Source of the DNA: Bacteroidaceae bacterium
GTDB lineage: Bacteria > Bacteroidota > Bacteroidia > Bacteroidales > Bacteroidaceae
Length of the DNA stretch: 64,000 bases
Reading direction: 5' to 3'
Assembly: GCA_017398805.1 (NCBI GenBank)
Contig: JAFQEZ010000098.1
Span: forward strand, 1-64,000
Every line of letters begins with the position of its first letter. The first letter of the stretch is position 1. The notes under the pieces were generated by a model, which was given only the letters and a program-made list of their open reading frames with translations, was not told the DNA's origin and searched no databases. Below, one piece after another: positions 1-9,115 of this stretch. Position numbers and translations under genes: made by a program.

Positions 1-112
1 TAAAAAGTAAATTTCTGTGTTACGTTTGCCTTCAAAATCCTCATTTACGCTTAGTAAACTGCGGTTTTGAAGCCTGCACAAGCCTTGAACTTTGCTTTTT
101 ATTCACCCCCAA

Positions 113-143
113 CAAAAAGAGGATGACTTCGGGTCACCCTCTT
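113..143 (-). terminator. Rho-independent terminator of the SusCD/fasciclin operon
   Basis: Arms 117-127 and 133-143 form an 11-bp stem with one G-T pair around a 5-base loop. Read on the minus strand it is followed by a T run. It lies 28 bases past the stop codon of the last SusD gene. The remaining bases 1-112 show no gene. Confidence 0.8.
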
Positions 144-170
144 GAGTTTATAAAAACATCAGACCGTTTC

Positions 171-2246
171 TCATTTTGAGGGATCAAAATCCTCGGGGGT
201 CTCAACGACTTCTCCAGGTTCAACAACCTGACCGGGAAGTGGCAGATACCAGTTTGACTCATCGATCATCTTGCTGTAAACAGCCGGGTCGTACTCAAAG
301 TCGGGATGACGGTGAGATACCTTGTTATTGAATGAACGTCCTGCAATACGTTTTGCAAGTATATCATTGTCTCCAAGGGCCTTTGATACACGCACAAGGT
401 CACCGAAACGGCTTCCCTCCCATGCAAGTTCAAGAGCCATCTCATCAAGGATAATCTCGGACATGTAAAGCAAAGAATCTTCACGTGTAGGCTTGGTTGT
501 AATCACCTCTTTGCCATTCTGCATTTCAGTATAACCGAAGTAGCGTGCCACATTGATGCTGTCAAGTGCAAAATAGATATTGCGCTCGCTGTCACCTGAA
601 CCTCTTGAGTGGATACCGATATTATTCTCGAACCTGGTATCTGTAAAGTTATATCCGATTGAATCGGTATAAGAAGCAAGATACTTCTCCATCACGTACT
701 CAACCTTGAGAGTATCACCTGTCACTTTGTCAATATCATAACGCTTGATTGTATCACCATTGGCATTGATACGATGACGCTCCTTATATACAGGATCCTT
801 AAGAACTGTATAATCATGCTTTACACCCTCCTTGAGGATGACCATTGCAAGATCCATGGCGCCTTCATAACCCTCACGTTCCATACCCATGAGAGCCTCT
901 GCAAGACGGAGATATGCCTGCTCAGGACGTGCAAGTATGATATATGGAGTACCCATATTAGATACATACATAGCATCATGACCGAATATATTCTGATCGG
1001 TGTTGAACTTACCAATCAGGTTCTTATACTCGGTTTTAGTCTCGTCAGCAGAAATCTGAGAGTAAGTTGTCGAAGGAAGACGCAAGTCACCTGGGTGAGT
1101 GTAGTTATGACTATACTCAACAAGAGTAGGCTTCTCGATGTCCTCACCCTCCACATAGCGGTAAATCTGGCGCTCAGACAATGAAATCATAGCAGGAGAT
1201 GCCATTACCTGTGAACCACCTATGTCACCTTGTGGCGCAAAGATGTCGGCAATCTCTGAAACGGTACCATGAAGAGATGTGCTTGCATATGGTATAATGG
1301 TAAGGAAATTGTCGCTATTTTGGGTAAAAGCCTTAACAGCAAAAAGCTCACCGAAGCGATTGGACATAGATTTACCCTCCTGAGATGTATACTGGGAAAC
1401 AAAGTTCCTGTCAGAATACTTAAGAGCAGTAGCATTTGTCTGCGCACCGGTCAAGAGGTTATAATAGCACTGAGCCGCATTCTTGTAGTCGCCGGCACCG
1501 CCACGCCACAAGTACATGTCACCAAGGAGCATGCGGATAGGAACAAAGAGTTGCTTTGTGGCAACATCGGTGTTCACCAAAGAACCGCCGCTGGTGTAAC
1601 CGAACTTCAAGACCTTACCGTCGCTATCCCATGCAGGCATCGGATAAGCAGCCGGATTCTCATATGGGAGAATATCAGCAATGAGGTTTGTCAATACATC
1701 ATTGCGTGAAAGCATCGGCTGGTTCATAACCTTCTCTGCCGCACTGTGAGAAAGGATTGGTTCTGTGAAGTAAGGAATCTCGTTATAGTTGATGGCAAGC
1801 TGCAGGTATGTCCAGGCACGCACACTCTTCACAGCAACATACTCAGGCAACATAAGCTTCACATTGTTCTTCTCAAGAGTCGTATCAACACGTGCAAGGT
1901 AGATGTTACAGTTGTTGATGATGGCATAATAGTCCTTGACATCAAGATATTTGTTGGTCTCGACATTGAAGACCGATCTGCTTATCTCCTGAATATCGAC
2001 AACAGCCTTGGATTCGCTGATGTCAATAAGGTCAGCACGAACCTCATTGAGGATAATCTGACGGTCACCGACATCCTGAACACCCTTTAGAATACCCAGT
2101 ACAGAATATACAGAGTCGTTCAATGTCCAGTCCTCGAACTCATACTCAACACGATTAGACTCTACATTCAGCATATCCTCGCAGGAACTGAATAAAAAGG
2201 CTCCGCAAAGAAGGAATGTAACTGTATAAATAAAATTCTTTTTCAT
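171..2246 (-). CDS. SusD/RagB-family surface glycan-binding lipoprotein (second pair)
   Basis: 691-aa SusD-like protein, the surface lid that works with the adjacent SusC channel to capture a ligand and pass it to the TonB-dependent transporter. A type II signal peptide ends at Cys22 (FLFSSC), so the protein is lipidated. The helical TPR-type SusD core is visible, and the C-terminal part carries the usual SusD features: an ALELAWEGSRFGDLVR stretch about 85 residues from the end and a WYLPLPGQ stretch near the end. At 691 aa it is longer than many SusD proteins (about 500-600 aa), with extra sequence in the middle. It is the last gene of the operon, 64 bases after the SusC stop, with a strong hairpin in that gap. 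The ligand cannot be read from sequence; the fasciclin-type neighbours and absence of hydrolases leave glycan or protein ligands open. Confidence 0.93.
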   Translation of the reverse strand: MKKNFIYTVTFLLCGAFLFSSCEDMLNVESNRVEYEFEDWTLNDSVYSVLGILKGVQDVGDRQIILNEVRADLIDISESKAVVDIQEISRSVFNVETNKYLDVKDYYAIINNCNIYLARVDTTLEKNNVKLMLPEYVAVKSVRAWTYLQLAINYNEIPYFTEPILSHSAAEKVMNQPMLSRNDVLTNLIADILPYENPAAYPMPAWDSDGKVLKFGYTSGGSLVNTDVATKQLFVPIRMLLGDMYLWRGGAGDYKNAAQCYYNLLTGAQTNATALKYSDRNFVSQYTSQEGKSMSNRFGELFAVKAFTQNSDNFLTIIPYASTSLHGTVSEIADIFAPQGDIGGSQVMASPAMISLSERQIYRYVEGEDIEKPTLVEYSHNYTHPGDLRLPSTTYSQISADETKTEYKNLIGKFNTDQNIFGHDAMYVSNMGTPYIILARPEQAYLRLAEALMGMEREGYEGAMDLAMVILKEGVKHDYTVLKDPVYKERHRINANGDTIKRYDIDKVTGDTLKVEYVMEKYLASYTDSIGYNFTDTRFENNIGIHSRGSGDSERNIYFALDSINVARYFGYTEMQNGKEVITTKPTREDSLLYMSEIILDEMALELAWEGSRFGDLVRVSKALGDNDILAKRIAGRSFNNKVSHRHPDFEYDPAVYSKMIDESNWYLPLPGQVVEPGEVVETPEDFDPSK

Positions 2247-2271
2247 TGTTCTTTATTTTTATCCTTGAGGC

Positions 2272-2291
2272 GCTTGGGGTTTCCCCCAAGC
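2272..2291 (-). promoter_or_regulatory. Intercistronic hairpin between SusC and SusD
   Basis: Perfect 8-bp GC-rich stem (2272-2279 with 2284-2291) and 4-base loop in the 64-base gap between the SusC stop and SusD start. There is no T run immediately after the stem on the minus strand, so it looks like an mRNA-stabilising or processing element rather than a full terminator. It could make the SusC and SusD levels differ. Confidence 0.55.
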
Positions 2292-2310
2292 ACCCTTCAG
2301 GAGATATTTC

Positions 2311-5300
2311 TTAGAGGTTAACTTTCAAGCCAAGGTGGAAACTGCGTGTCTGTGGAAGAAGACCTGCATCAACACCCTGATACAATACGTTGTTGTTAAC
2401 AGAGAACTCAGGATCGTTACCCTTATAGTCTGTCAATGTAAGAACATTCTCGGCAGCGCACCATACTGTGAGACCCTGAAGCCAACTTACATTCATTGGA
2501 ACATTATATGAAAGCTTCACAGTCTTTACACGGAAATATGAGCCATCCTCAATCCAACGGTCAGAGAAACGTGAGTTACCTACAGGGTCACCATAAGCGA
2601 CTGAAGGGATATTGGTTTTCTGTCCATCAATTGTCCAACGGTTAAGCATTGCTGATGTCTGATTGAAGAAACTTGAACCGCTCTCGAGCTGCTGACGATA
2701 GAAATTATATACATCATTGCCTACAGAGTAGTTGCAGTTGACATCAAGCTGGAGTCCCTTATATGAAACACGTGTAAATACATTACCGTAGAAATCAGGG
2801 TTAGGATTACCGATGACAACCTTGTCGTTCTCATCAATGCATCCGGGATCATTGCCGGGATTAACATCTACAAAGTGGACATCACCCGGTTTGAAGTACT
2901 GCTTTGCACCTGTAGCATCGCGCTGGAAGATAGCAAGCTGGTCAGCCTCTTCTGTGCTGCTGATGACACCATTTGTCTTATAACCCCAGAACGAACCGAT
3001 TGATTCACCGACCTTGGTTATAACCTGACCGCCATATACATTTACAGGAGCGATGTTCTCGTCAAGGGCTGTAATCTCATTCTTGTAGTGACCGATAGAA
3101 GCACCGAGTTCCCACTGCCAATCCTTGTAATTTATGAGCTTGGCATTTACAGTTGCCTCAATACCGGTGTTCTTGAGTTCACCACCGTTTGTCCAATACT
3201 TGTCCATACCTGTCACGAACTGGTACTGCTTCTGTACAAGCAAATCACTTGTCTTAGAGTGATACCAATCCAAAGAGAGTGCAAGACGGTCCTCGAACAA
3301 AGAAGCATCAAGACCAACATTGAAACGTGCTGTCTGCTCCCATTTGACACCGTCGTTCTCGACATTGCCGAGCTGAAGACCCATTGACTGGTCATAGTAC
3401 TTGACAGCCTGCAGATAGCTGCGTGCCGCAAAGTAGTCGATTGCGTCATTACCTGTAACATCGAAACCGGCACGCAACTTGAGCATGTTTACAGGCTTGA
3501 TCTTGAACCAAGGTTCAGAAGATATAAGCCATGCAGCCTGCACCGATGGGAAGAAACCCCATGAAACACCGCACATCTTGAGAGCACCGTCGGCATTTGA
3601 ACCGAAACGTGATGAAGACTCAAGTGATGCAGCCAACTGCAGGAAGTAACGTGTCTTGTATGAGTAGTCTGCTGAGAGATACCAAGAGATATTGGACCAT
3701 ACATTATTGTCACCCTTATTCTCAAGGTGGTCGAGGTTGGTGTTGACATTGAAAGAGTTGTCATTACCAGAGTTCGCACCTGAGATTGAGTTCGAGTCGA
3801 AGTTGAAGTTGGTGTAACGGAAACCTCCGAATGCAGAGATGTTGTGTGCGCCGAAAACCTTGCTCCACTCAACACGTGTATCACTCAAAAGAGCAGTCTC
3901 CTTACCGAAGAAAGATGATATGAAGTTACCGATCTTTCCGTTGAGGGAAGGAACATAGAAGTGATAGTAATTGTTATCAGAAGAGGTTGGATAAGGGAGA
4001 TAGTACTTCTCGCTGACACGGTGCAGAGAGTAGTTGAAAGTCTCTGTTATCTTAAAGTCACCGAGCTTGAGTTCAGGAGCTACGGTTATACCCATGTTGG
4101 TATACTCCATCTCGTTCTTCTGTGCATCGGAACCCTTTGAAAGAATTGTCATAGGGTTATAGTACGAGTTGTTAGGATAAGTGATACCGGCGGCTTTTGC
4201 CACATCGAATGCAAATGTATCGCTATAATCAAGAATTGTACTTATCTCACCTGTAGTCGCATAGCGATAAGGGCTGAGGAAAGGAGACTTTATTGCTGCG
4301 AGAACACCTGTAGAAGATACCGGGAATGCACTCTGGTCCTCACGCATACCGTCGTCAAGGAGTTCGCGACCCACCTTTGAGTAAGAAATGTCAAAACGTG
4401 TATTGAAATTCTTTGCAAGACTTACATCTGAGTTCAAACGAATGTTCAAACGGTCGAAATTGTTACCCTTGAGCGGAGAGTCTGAGAGTGTATAGCCGAA
4501 TGAGAAGTTATACATAGCAATATCATCACCACCCTCTACATTTACCTTATAGTTCTGTGTGAGAGCCTCACGGTAAACAAGGTCGGACCAATCGGTATTA
4601 TTGTGGAACTTGTTGTAATAGATGAAATCCTTATCCTCACGCAGAAACGGGATATTACGGTTAGCATTTACATCCATTGTACCTATGAGGTCATTCGCAT
4701 AAAGGCGATAATCGTCTGTACCCAACAGATCCTGTGTTTTGGGCGCAAGAGCAACATTCGCATAAATGTTGGCTGTAATCTTAGTAGCCATACTCTCACC
4801 ACGCTTTGTATTGATGATGAGTACACCGTTGGCTGCACGGGCACCATATATTGCAGCACCGTTCTTCAGGAGCTTGACCTCGCGGATATCATTAACGTCA
4901 ATCGCATTGAGTACATTGTTGTATGCACCCATGTGAATAGCCTCAGTGCCCTCCTGCATATCCCATATCACACCGTCGACAACAACCAAAGGCTGTGTAT
5001 TGGCGTTCAATGAGTTAATACCGCGGATGAACATCGCATTACCGATACCGGGAGTTCCGGAACGGGTTATTGAACGCACATCGGCACCGAGTTGGGTTTG
5101 GATGTCTGCATCAACTGAGATCGACGCAGAGTTATAATCCTTGAAAGAACGCTCTGAATTGACTATAATCTCCTCGTTATAAGCACCCTTGAAAGCATTT
5201 GAATGAAGGCGGATATTGATAATATCCTTATCCGCTGTTGCCTTCTGGGCAAGCAGATAGCCTTCGGTAGAGAAGTCAAGCAGAGTCACATATGACGGGA

Positions 5301-5574
5301 TATTAATTTTGTACTTACCGTCAGAATCTGTCATCGCAGTTATCTTCTTGTTTCCGGTAGCCTGTACACGCACACCGGGCAACGGTTGGTTCGTTGCGGC
5401 ATCGTAAACGGTACCGGTAACAGTACGAACATCTTCTGCAACGACACTCTTGGTCTCGACCTTTACAGAATCGTTTGCTGCGTAAGCGTCAGAATTGAAT
5501 GCTGACGCGTGGACTGCCGAAGGCAACAGGGCCATCAGCGCCACCGATAATTGCATAAATTGTCGCATATACAT
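2311..5574 (-). CDS. SusC/RagA-family TonB-dependent outer-membrane transporter (second pair)
   Basis: 1087-aa SusC-like TonB-dependent receptor that imports a ligand across the outer membrane using TonB energy. An N-terminal signal peptide covers roughly residues 1-24. A carboxypeptidase-regulatory-like domain follows at about 53-130 (TGTVYDAATNQPLPGVRV), then the plug domain with the SusC hallmarks IRGINSL, PLVVVDGVIWD and IYGARAANGVLIINTKRG, and a C-terminal 22-strand-type beta barrel. No STN anti-sigma-interacting domain is seen at the N-terminus, so this is not an ECF/anti-sigma coupled receptor. The gene follows the shorter fasciclin lipoprotein by 28 bases and precedes its SusD partner, so the three are almost certainly co-transcribed. 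The substrate is unknown. Confidence 0.95.
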   Translation of the reverse strand: MYMRQFMQLSVALMALLPSAVHASAFNSDAYAANDSVKVETKSVVAEDVRTVTGTVYDAATNQPLPGVRVQATGNKKITAMTDSDGKYKINIPSYVTLLDFSTEGYLLAQKATADKDIINIRLHSNAFKGAYNEEIIVNSERSFKDYNSASISVDADIQTQLGADVRSITRSGTPGIGNAMFIRGINSLNANTQPLVVVDGVIWDMQEGTEAIHMGAYNNVLNAIDVNDIREVKLLKNGAAIYGARAANGVLIINTKRGESMATKITANIYANVALAPKTQDLLGTDDYRLYANDLIGTMDVNANRNIPFLREDKDFIYYNKFHNNTDWSDLVYREALTQNYKVNVEGGDDIAMYNFSFGYTLSDSPLKGNNFDRLNIRLNSDVSLAKNFNTRFDISYSKVGRELLDDGMREDQSAFPVSSTGVLAAIKSPFLSPYRYATTGEISTILDYSDTFAFDVAKAAGITYPNNSYYNPMTILSKGSDAQKNEMEYTNMGITVAPELKLGDFKITETFNYSLHRVSEKYYLPYPTSSDNNYYHFYVPSLNGKIGNFISSFFGKETALLSDTRVEWSKVFGAHNISAFGGFRYTNFNFDSNSISGANSGNDNSFNVNTNLDHLENKGDNNVWSNISWYLSADYSYKTRYFLQLAASLESSSRFGSNADGALKMCGVSWGFFPSVQAAWLISSEPWFKIKPVNMLKLRAGFDVTGNDAIDYFAARSYLQAVKYYDQSMGLQLGNVENDGVKWEQTARFNVGLDASLFEDRLALSLDWYHSKTSDLLVQKQYQFVTGMDKYWTNGGELKNTGIEATVNAKLINYKDWQWELGASIGHYKNEITALDENIAPVNVYGGQVITKVGESIGSFWGYKTNGVISSTEEADQLAIFQRDATGAKQYFKPGDVHFVDVNPGNDPGCIDENDKVVIGNPNPDFYGNVFTRVSYKGLQLDVNCNYSVGNDVYNFYRQQLESGSSFFNQTSAMLNRWTIDGQKTNIPSVAYGDPVGNSRFSDRWIEDGSYFRVKTVKLSYNVPMNVSWLQGLTVWCAAENVLTLTDYKGNDPEFSVNNNVLYQGVDAGLLPQTRSFHLGLKVNL

Positions 5575-5602
5575 AGTTGATTTCTTTTTTTACTTCTACA
5601 AA

Positions 5603-7282
5603 CTATTCCTCTTCAGTCTCTTCAACCGGAATGAGCATAATTGCATCAATACGGATTGTATAATCATACTTTCTTACATTACCGCCCGTCTCCACCTTAA
5701 GATAGAGGTTATAATCCTCGTGGCTGTAGGTGTTATACAACTCGCAATAAGGAATATCAAGTATCACTTTCTCGCCTTTGCTGTCTGTAATGAACAATGT
5801 GTCCACGCGGTCGGGCAACGACTCTATGTTACCACTCTTGAAGATATTGCCGCTCTGTCCTTCCATTGCTACAGTGAATGTATATCTGGTCGGCTTGAGT
5901 TCGGAAGCTTCAACATCGGCATTTGTAACGTTCTTGGGAACTGTAACCACTGCAAGATAATACTTTGCCGACAATGCATTAGGCAACTTGTAGGAGGCAC
6001 GTGCAGGTGCATTCTGAGGTGATATACCCTCGAAATAGCTATTGCCCGAAATCTTGACATCGGCAAAAAGGGAATCCTTGTTAAGCTGGTTCTTAGATGC
6101 AGAACGGTTATACTCGACAATATTCTCAGTCTTGTACCTCATGGCATCATTCTCCGCCTCAACCTTGATTGTATCGTAGAAGAGTTCCTGGAATGTGAAA
6201 GGACACTTGTCAATCACCTTGAAGGTACCGTTTGAAAGCTGTTTCTCAGATATGACAAACTCCTCTACCTGAGACTTCAAGAGTTCCTCTCTACCACCAT
6301 TCTGCCAGATAGGCAGGATTGAATCAGGACTATCTACATAAATCTGTTCATTGTCACTGAACGTCATATACTTCAACGCATTGATACGTGTGTAGTGCTG
6401 ACGGAGAGAATCACGATCTTCGGCCTTTACCGAAGTCGGATTCTTGCTCTCAAGGCTATAATTGAAGAACTTTTCCGACTTAGATGTAAACTCATCCCAA
6501 GCAGCGTTTGTCGGCACATATACTGTATATGTCGAGTCCTCATTATCAAGGAAGCCCACACCATCCCAGTGGTTCAGGATTCGGTTGTTTGTCACAAACA
6601 CAGAGTCAAGGTAAGTCTGCTCACCGTTTACAATAGGTCCCATAATACTCTGTCCGGGAGAGAACTCGGTCTCATTGAAGGAGTAGATGAAGTTGCTCAC
6701 AGAATCTACATTCTCGGCAATCTTAAGATACTCCATGATGTTGTACTTGTACTCGGCAGGTGAAGCAATCTTATGCAATACACCATTCTTTACACGGTTG
6801 TTGCACTCGATGAGAGGGCATCCGTCAAAGGTGTATCCCGCCTCTCTGTCGCCCATAAAGGTCACTACCTTGTCATTGAGCAACAATATCTTGTTCTTAT
6901 TGTCCAAAGTACCGTTCGCAGCACGCAAATGGTTTGAGACATGTGCCATCACAAAACGGTGGAAGACATCTTCGCGATTACCCTCCTTTACCTCGTTCAA
7001 AAGCGAATCCTTATTGAAAGAACCGTCTACCGGTGCCCAAAGAGTGTATACTCTTGACTTGTTGAAAAGGGAGTCGGCACAATGTTCGCCACAACTGTTG
7101 ATTACCTCAACAAAATCTTCAAGGTCAGCATCTGCTAGCAGAACCTCATACAAAGTCTTGTTGGCGTTAGGCACTTCCTCGGTCACCTTGAGACCTTCAG
7201 AGTCGTCGCATGACGTACCCATGAAAAGGGCTGCAGCCATCATAACGCCGGTCAGAATCCTATGCTTAAATTTTGTATTCAT
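5603..7282 (-). CDS. Fasciclin (FAS1) domain lipoprotein
   Basis: 559-aa predicted surface or periplasmic lipoprotein; the signal peptide ends at Cys25 (FMGTSC). Residues about 40-175 form a FAS1 domain, with the conserved pattern YTLWAPVDGSFN, FHRFVMAHV and NGVLHKI. A second, more divergent FAS1-like unit covers about 185-375 (YTVYVPTNAAWDEF). The last 150 residues are beta-rich and unlike FAS1. FAS1 domains mediate adhesion in other proteins; in Bacteroidetes they also occur as extra lipoproteins beside SusCD pairs, so a role as an accessory ligand-binding subunit of the adjacent SusC/SusD complex is inferred. It lies 78 bases after the SusD gene of the first pair and 28 bases before the second SusC, in one operon. 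Confidence 0.85.
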   Translation of the reverse strand: MNTKFKHRILTGVMMAAALFMGTSCDDSEGLKVTEEVPNANKTLYEVLLADADLEDFVEVINSCGEHCADSLFNKSRVYTLWAPVDGSFNKDSLLNEVKEGNREDVFHRFVMAHVSNHLRAANGTLDNKNKILLLNDKVVTFMGDREAGYTFDGCPLIECNNRVKNGVLHKIASPAEYKYNIMEYLKIAENVDSVSNFIYSFNETEFSPGQSIMGPIVNGEQTYLDSVFVTNNRILNHWDGVGFLDNEDSTYTVYVPTNAAWDEFTSKSEKFFNYSLESKNPTSVKAEDRDSLRQHYTRINALKYMTFSDNEQIYVDSPDSILPIWQNGGREELLKSQVEEFVISEKQLSNGTFKVIDKCPFTFQELFYDTIKVEAENDAMRYKTENIVEYNRSASKNQLNKDSLFADVKISGNSYFEGISPQNAPARASYKLPNALSAKYYLAVVTVPKNVTNADVEASELKPTRYTFTVAMEGQSGNIFKSGNIESLPDRVDTLFITDSKGEKVILDIPYCELYNTYSHEDYNLYLKVETGGNVRKYDYTIRIDAIMLIPVEETEEE

Positions 7283-7310
7283 ATATATTAGTTTTTTTCT
7301 TTCTTAACCC

Positions 7311-7339
7311 TGCCACCGCCAGATGAAAGAGGGGTGGCA
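7311..7339 (-). promoter_or_regulatory. Intercistronic hairpin between SusD and fasciclin gene
   Basis: A 7-bp GC-rich stem (7311-7317 with 7333-7339) with a 15-base loop occupies the 78-base gap between the first SusD and the following fasciclin gene. The minus-strand sequence after it is purine-rich with a short A run, not a T run, so it is probably a processing or stabilising hairpin. Confidence 0.4.
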
Positions 7340-7360
7340 TTATATCAATCGGTTCTCCTG

Positions 7361-9103
7361 TCAGTTCATCTCGGTTGATTCATCATCATCCTCATATGCC
7401 GGGTTCTGTTTCAACAGTTTGTTATATCGCAACTCGTCGATATAAATAGGCATGAACAGACCATCGATAGTAGACATCTTACTCTTTACGACACCCGAGT
7501 TGCTGTCAAGCTTGTCGGCAACGAACTTGATGTTGTTGGTTGATTTCTCGCAGAGAGCCTTACGTACGAGGTCGAACCAACGCTTACCCTCGAATGAGAG
7601 TTCAAGCAGACGCTCCTTGAGGACAAGTTCTTTCGCTGTTTCACGTGTTTGGTAGTTTCTCTCGTTCAAAGGCTTTTTGATATTGGTAGAATCCATGCGT
7701 GAACGTGTGTTGATTACCTTCACAATCTCAAAAGACTTCTTGAAATCCTCAGGACCGGCAGATGGACGTGAAACCATAGCCTCTGCCATCATAAGCATGA
7801 CGTCGGTCTTGCGGTAGATAATCCAGTTGGCATCATATTCGCTTGATTTGCGGAAGTCAGTAGCAGGTGAACTCTTTGCCGAATACTTTGCGATCACGAT
7901 ATCGGTAGGCTCATTAGAAGAGCTGCCGCCTCCGGCAGATGTACCGGCGCTGACACTCGTTGCATTTGTAAAAGAGTATGCACGCAAGTCATCAGACTCG
8001 TAGTTCTTGCCCAAGAAACTTGTAGGAACAACTACTAAACCACGGTTACCGTCTGTTCCGTACATATTGGCAACACCTATTGCAAAATAGTTATCAACAT
8101 TCGCACCTTCGACCTGAAGTTCAAAGATTGACTCACGAGAGTTCTTTGTACCGAATATCTCATTATAAACAGTACTGATCTTTTCATCGGTACGATCCTC
8201 CAACTCGCCTTCGTTCTGGAGCAGGTTGTACGGGAATCTCTCGGCATTAGGTTTATCTTTCATGCTCTCCTCATACTTTGCATCCATCTTGGCAAGGAGT
8301 TCCTCGCAGTTCTCAACACAAAGATCGTAATACTTCTGAACGTCACCGGCAGCTACAAGGTCTGTCTGACCTTCATAGTATGTAGCGAACGCCGCACGCC
8401 AAAGGTTTACGTCTGCCTTTATTGCAAGTACCGCATTCTCTGTAATACGGCCGTAGTTATGCGAAATAGTACTGAAGTTACCGGACTTCATAACCATTCC
8501 CTGCGCCTTGTCAAGGTCGGCCATGATAAGGTTGAGAGCCTCGATTGGATGTACCTGAGAGTACTGAGGCATTTCGCTGTCCTCGGATACTGACTTGAGC
8601 GCCATAGGAATATCACGGAATGCACGCACAAGATAGAAGTGTGCAAGAGCACGCAAAGCGTACATCTCACCCTGAACGACCTGAAGGTCGCCCTCGGTAA
8701 AATCAGGGTCATGCTCCAACACCTGCGGTGCACGTTCAATCACAAGGTTTGCAGTCTGTATCGCTTCGTAATATACAGCCCAGTTTGAATAAGGGTTCTC
8801 GTCAAGGATGTTGGCCTCGACAATATACTTGAGATCCTTGTTATAACTTGCAGGGTATGTCATGTTGTCGGCACGCAACTCACCCCAAACAATCGCTTTT
8901 TGTACGGCATCACTGCTGAGCAGGTTAAGATATGCCTTGGCCATTACACCATTCACGTCATCCTTGGTCTGCCAGAAATGCTCCTCTGTTATGACTCCGG
9001 GAGGAATGATTGTCAGATAGTCGGTACATGAACTCATCAATGTACCACACATAAGGGCACATACAATGGCGAATTTCTTATATATCTTTGATATCCTTTT
9101 CAT
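7361..9103 (-). CDS. SusD/RagB-family surface glycan-binding lipoprotein (first pair)
   Basis: 580-aa SusD homologue. The ATG giving MKRISKIYKKF is preferred over a TTG three codons upstream, because it places the signal peptide and lipobox (LMSSC, Cys26) normally. The N-terminal SusD_N-like region includes the ALRAHF-type helix (residues around 150-160, YALRALAHFYLVRAF). The C-terminal SusD domain includes the conserved LLELSFEGKRWFDLVR motif and ends after PIYIDELRYN. It is the partner of the SusC gene 12 bases upstream and is presumed to cap that transporter at the cell surface. The ligand is unknown. Confidence 0.93.
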   Translation of the reverse strand: MKRISKIYKKFAIVCALMCGTLMSSCTDYLTIIPPGVITEEHFWQTKDDVNGVMAKAYLNLLSSDAVQKAIVWGELRADNMTYPASYNKDLKYIVEANILDENPYSNWAVYYEAIQTANLVIERAPQVLEHDPDFTEGDLQVVQGEMYALRALAHFYLVRAFRDIPMALKSVSEDSEMPQYSQVHPIEALNLIMADLDKAQGMVMKSGNFSTISHNYGRITENAVLAIKADVNLWRAAFATYYEGQTDLVAAGDVQKYYDLCVENCEELLAKMDAKYEESMKDKPNAERFPYNLLQNEGELEDRTDEKISTVYNEIFGTKNSRESIFELQVEGANVDNYFAIGVANMYGTDGNRGLVVVPTSFLGKNYESDDLRAYSFTNATSVSAGTSAGGGSSSNEPTDIVIAKYSAKSSPATDFRKSSEYDANWIIYRKTDVMLMMAEAMVSRPSAGPEDFKKSFEIVKVINTRSRMDSTNIKKPLNERNYQTRETAKELVLKERLLELSFEGKRWFDLVRKALCEKSTNNIKFVADKLDSNSGVVKSKMSTIDGLFMPIYIDELRYNKLLKQNPAYEDDDESTEMN

Positions 9104-9115
9104 AATAGTCAACTT

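Noticed and set aside
774..1184. Plus-strand frames opposite the SusD and SusC genes
   Set aside because: Shadow frames caused by codon usage of the real minus-strand genes; they lack start signals and family similarity.
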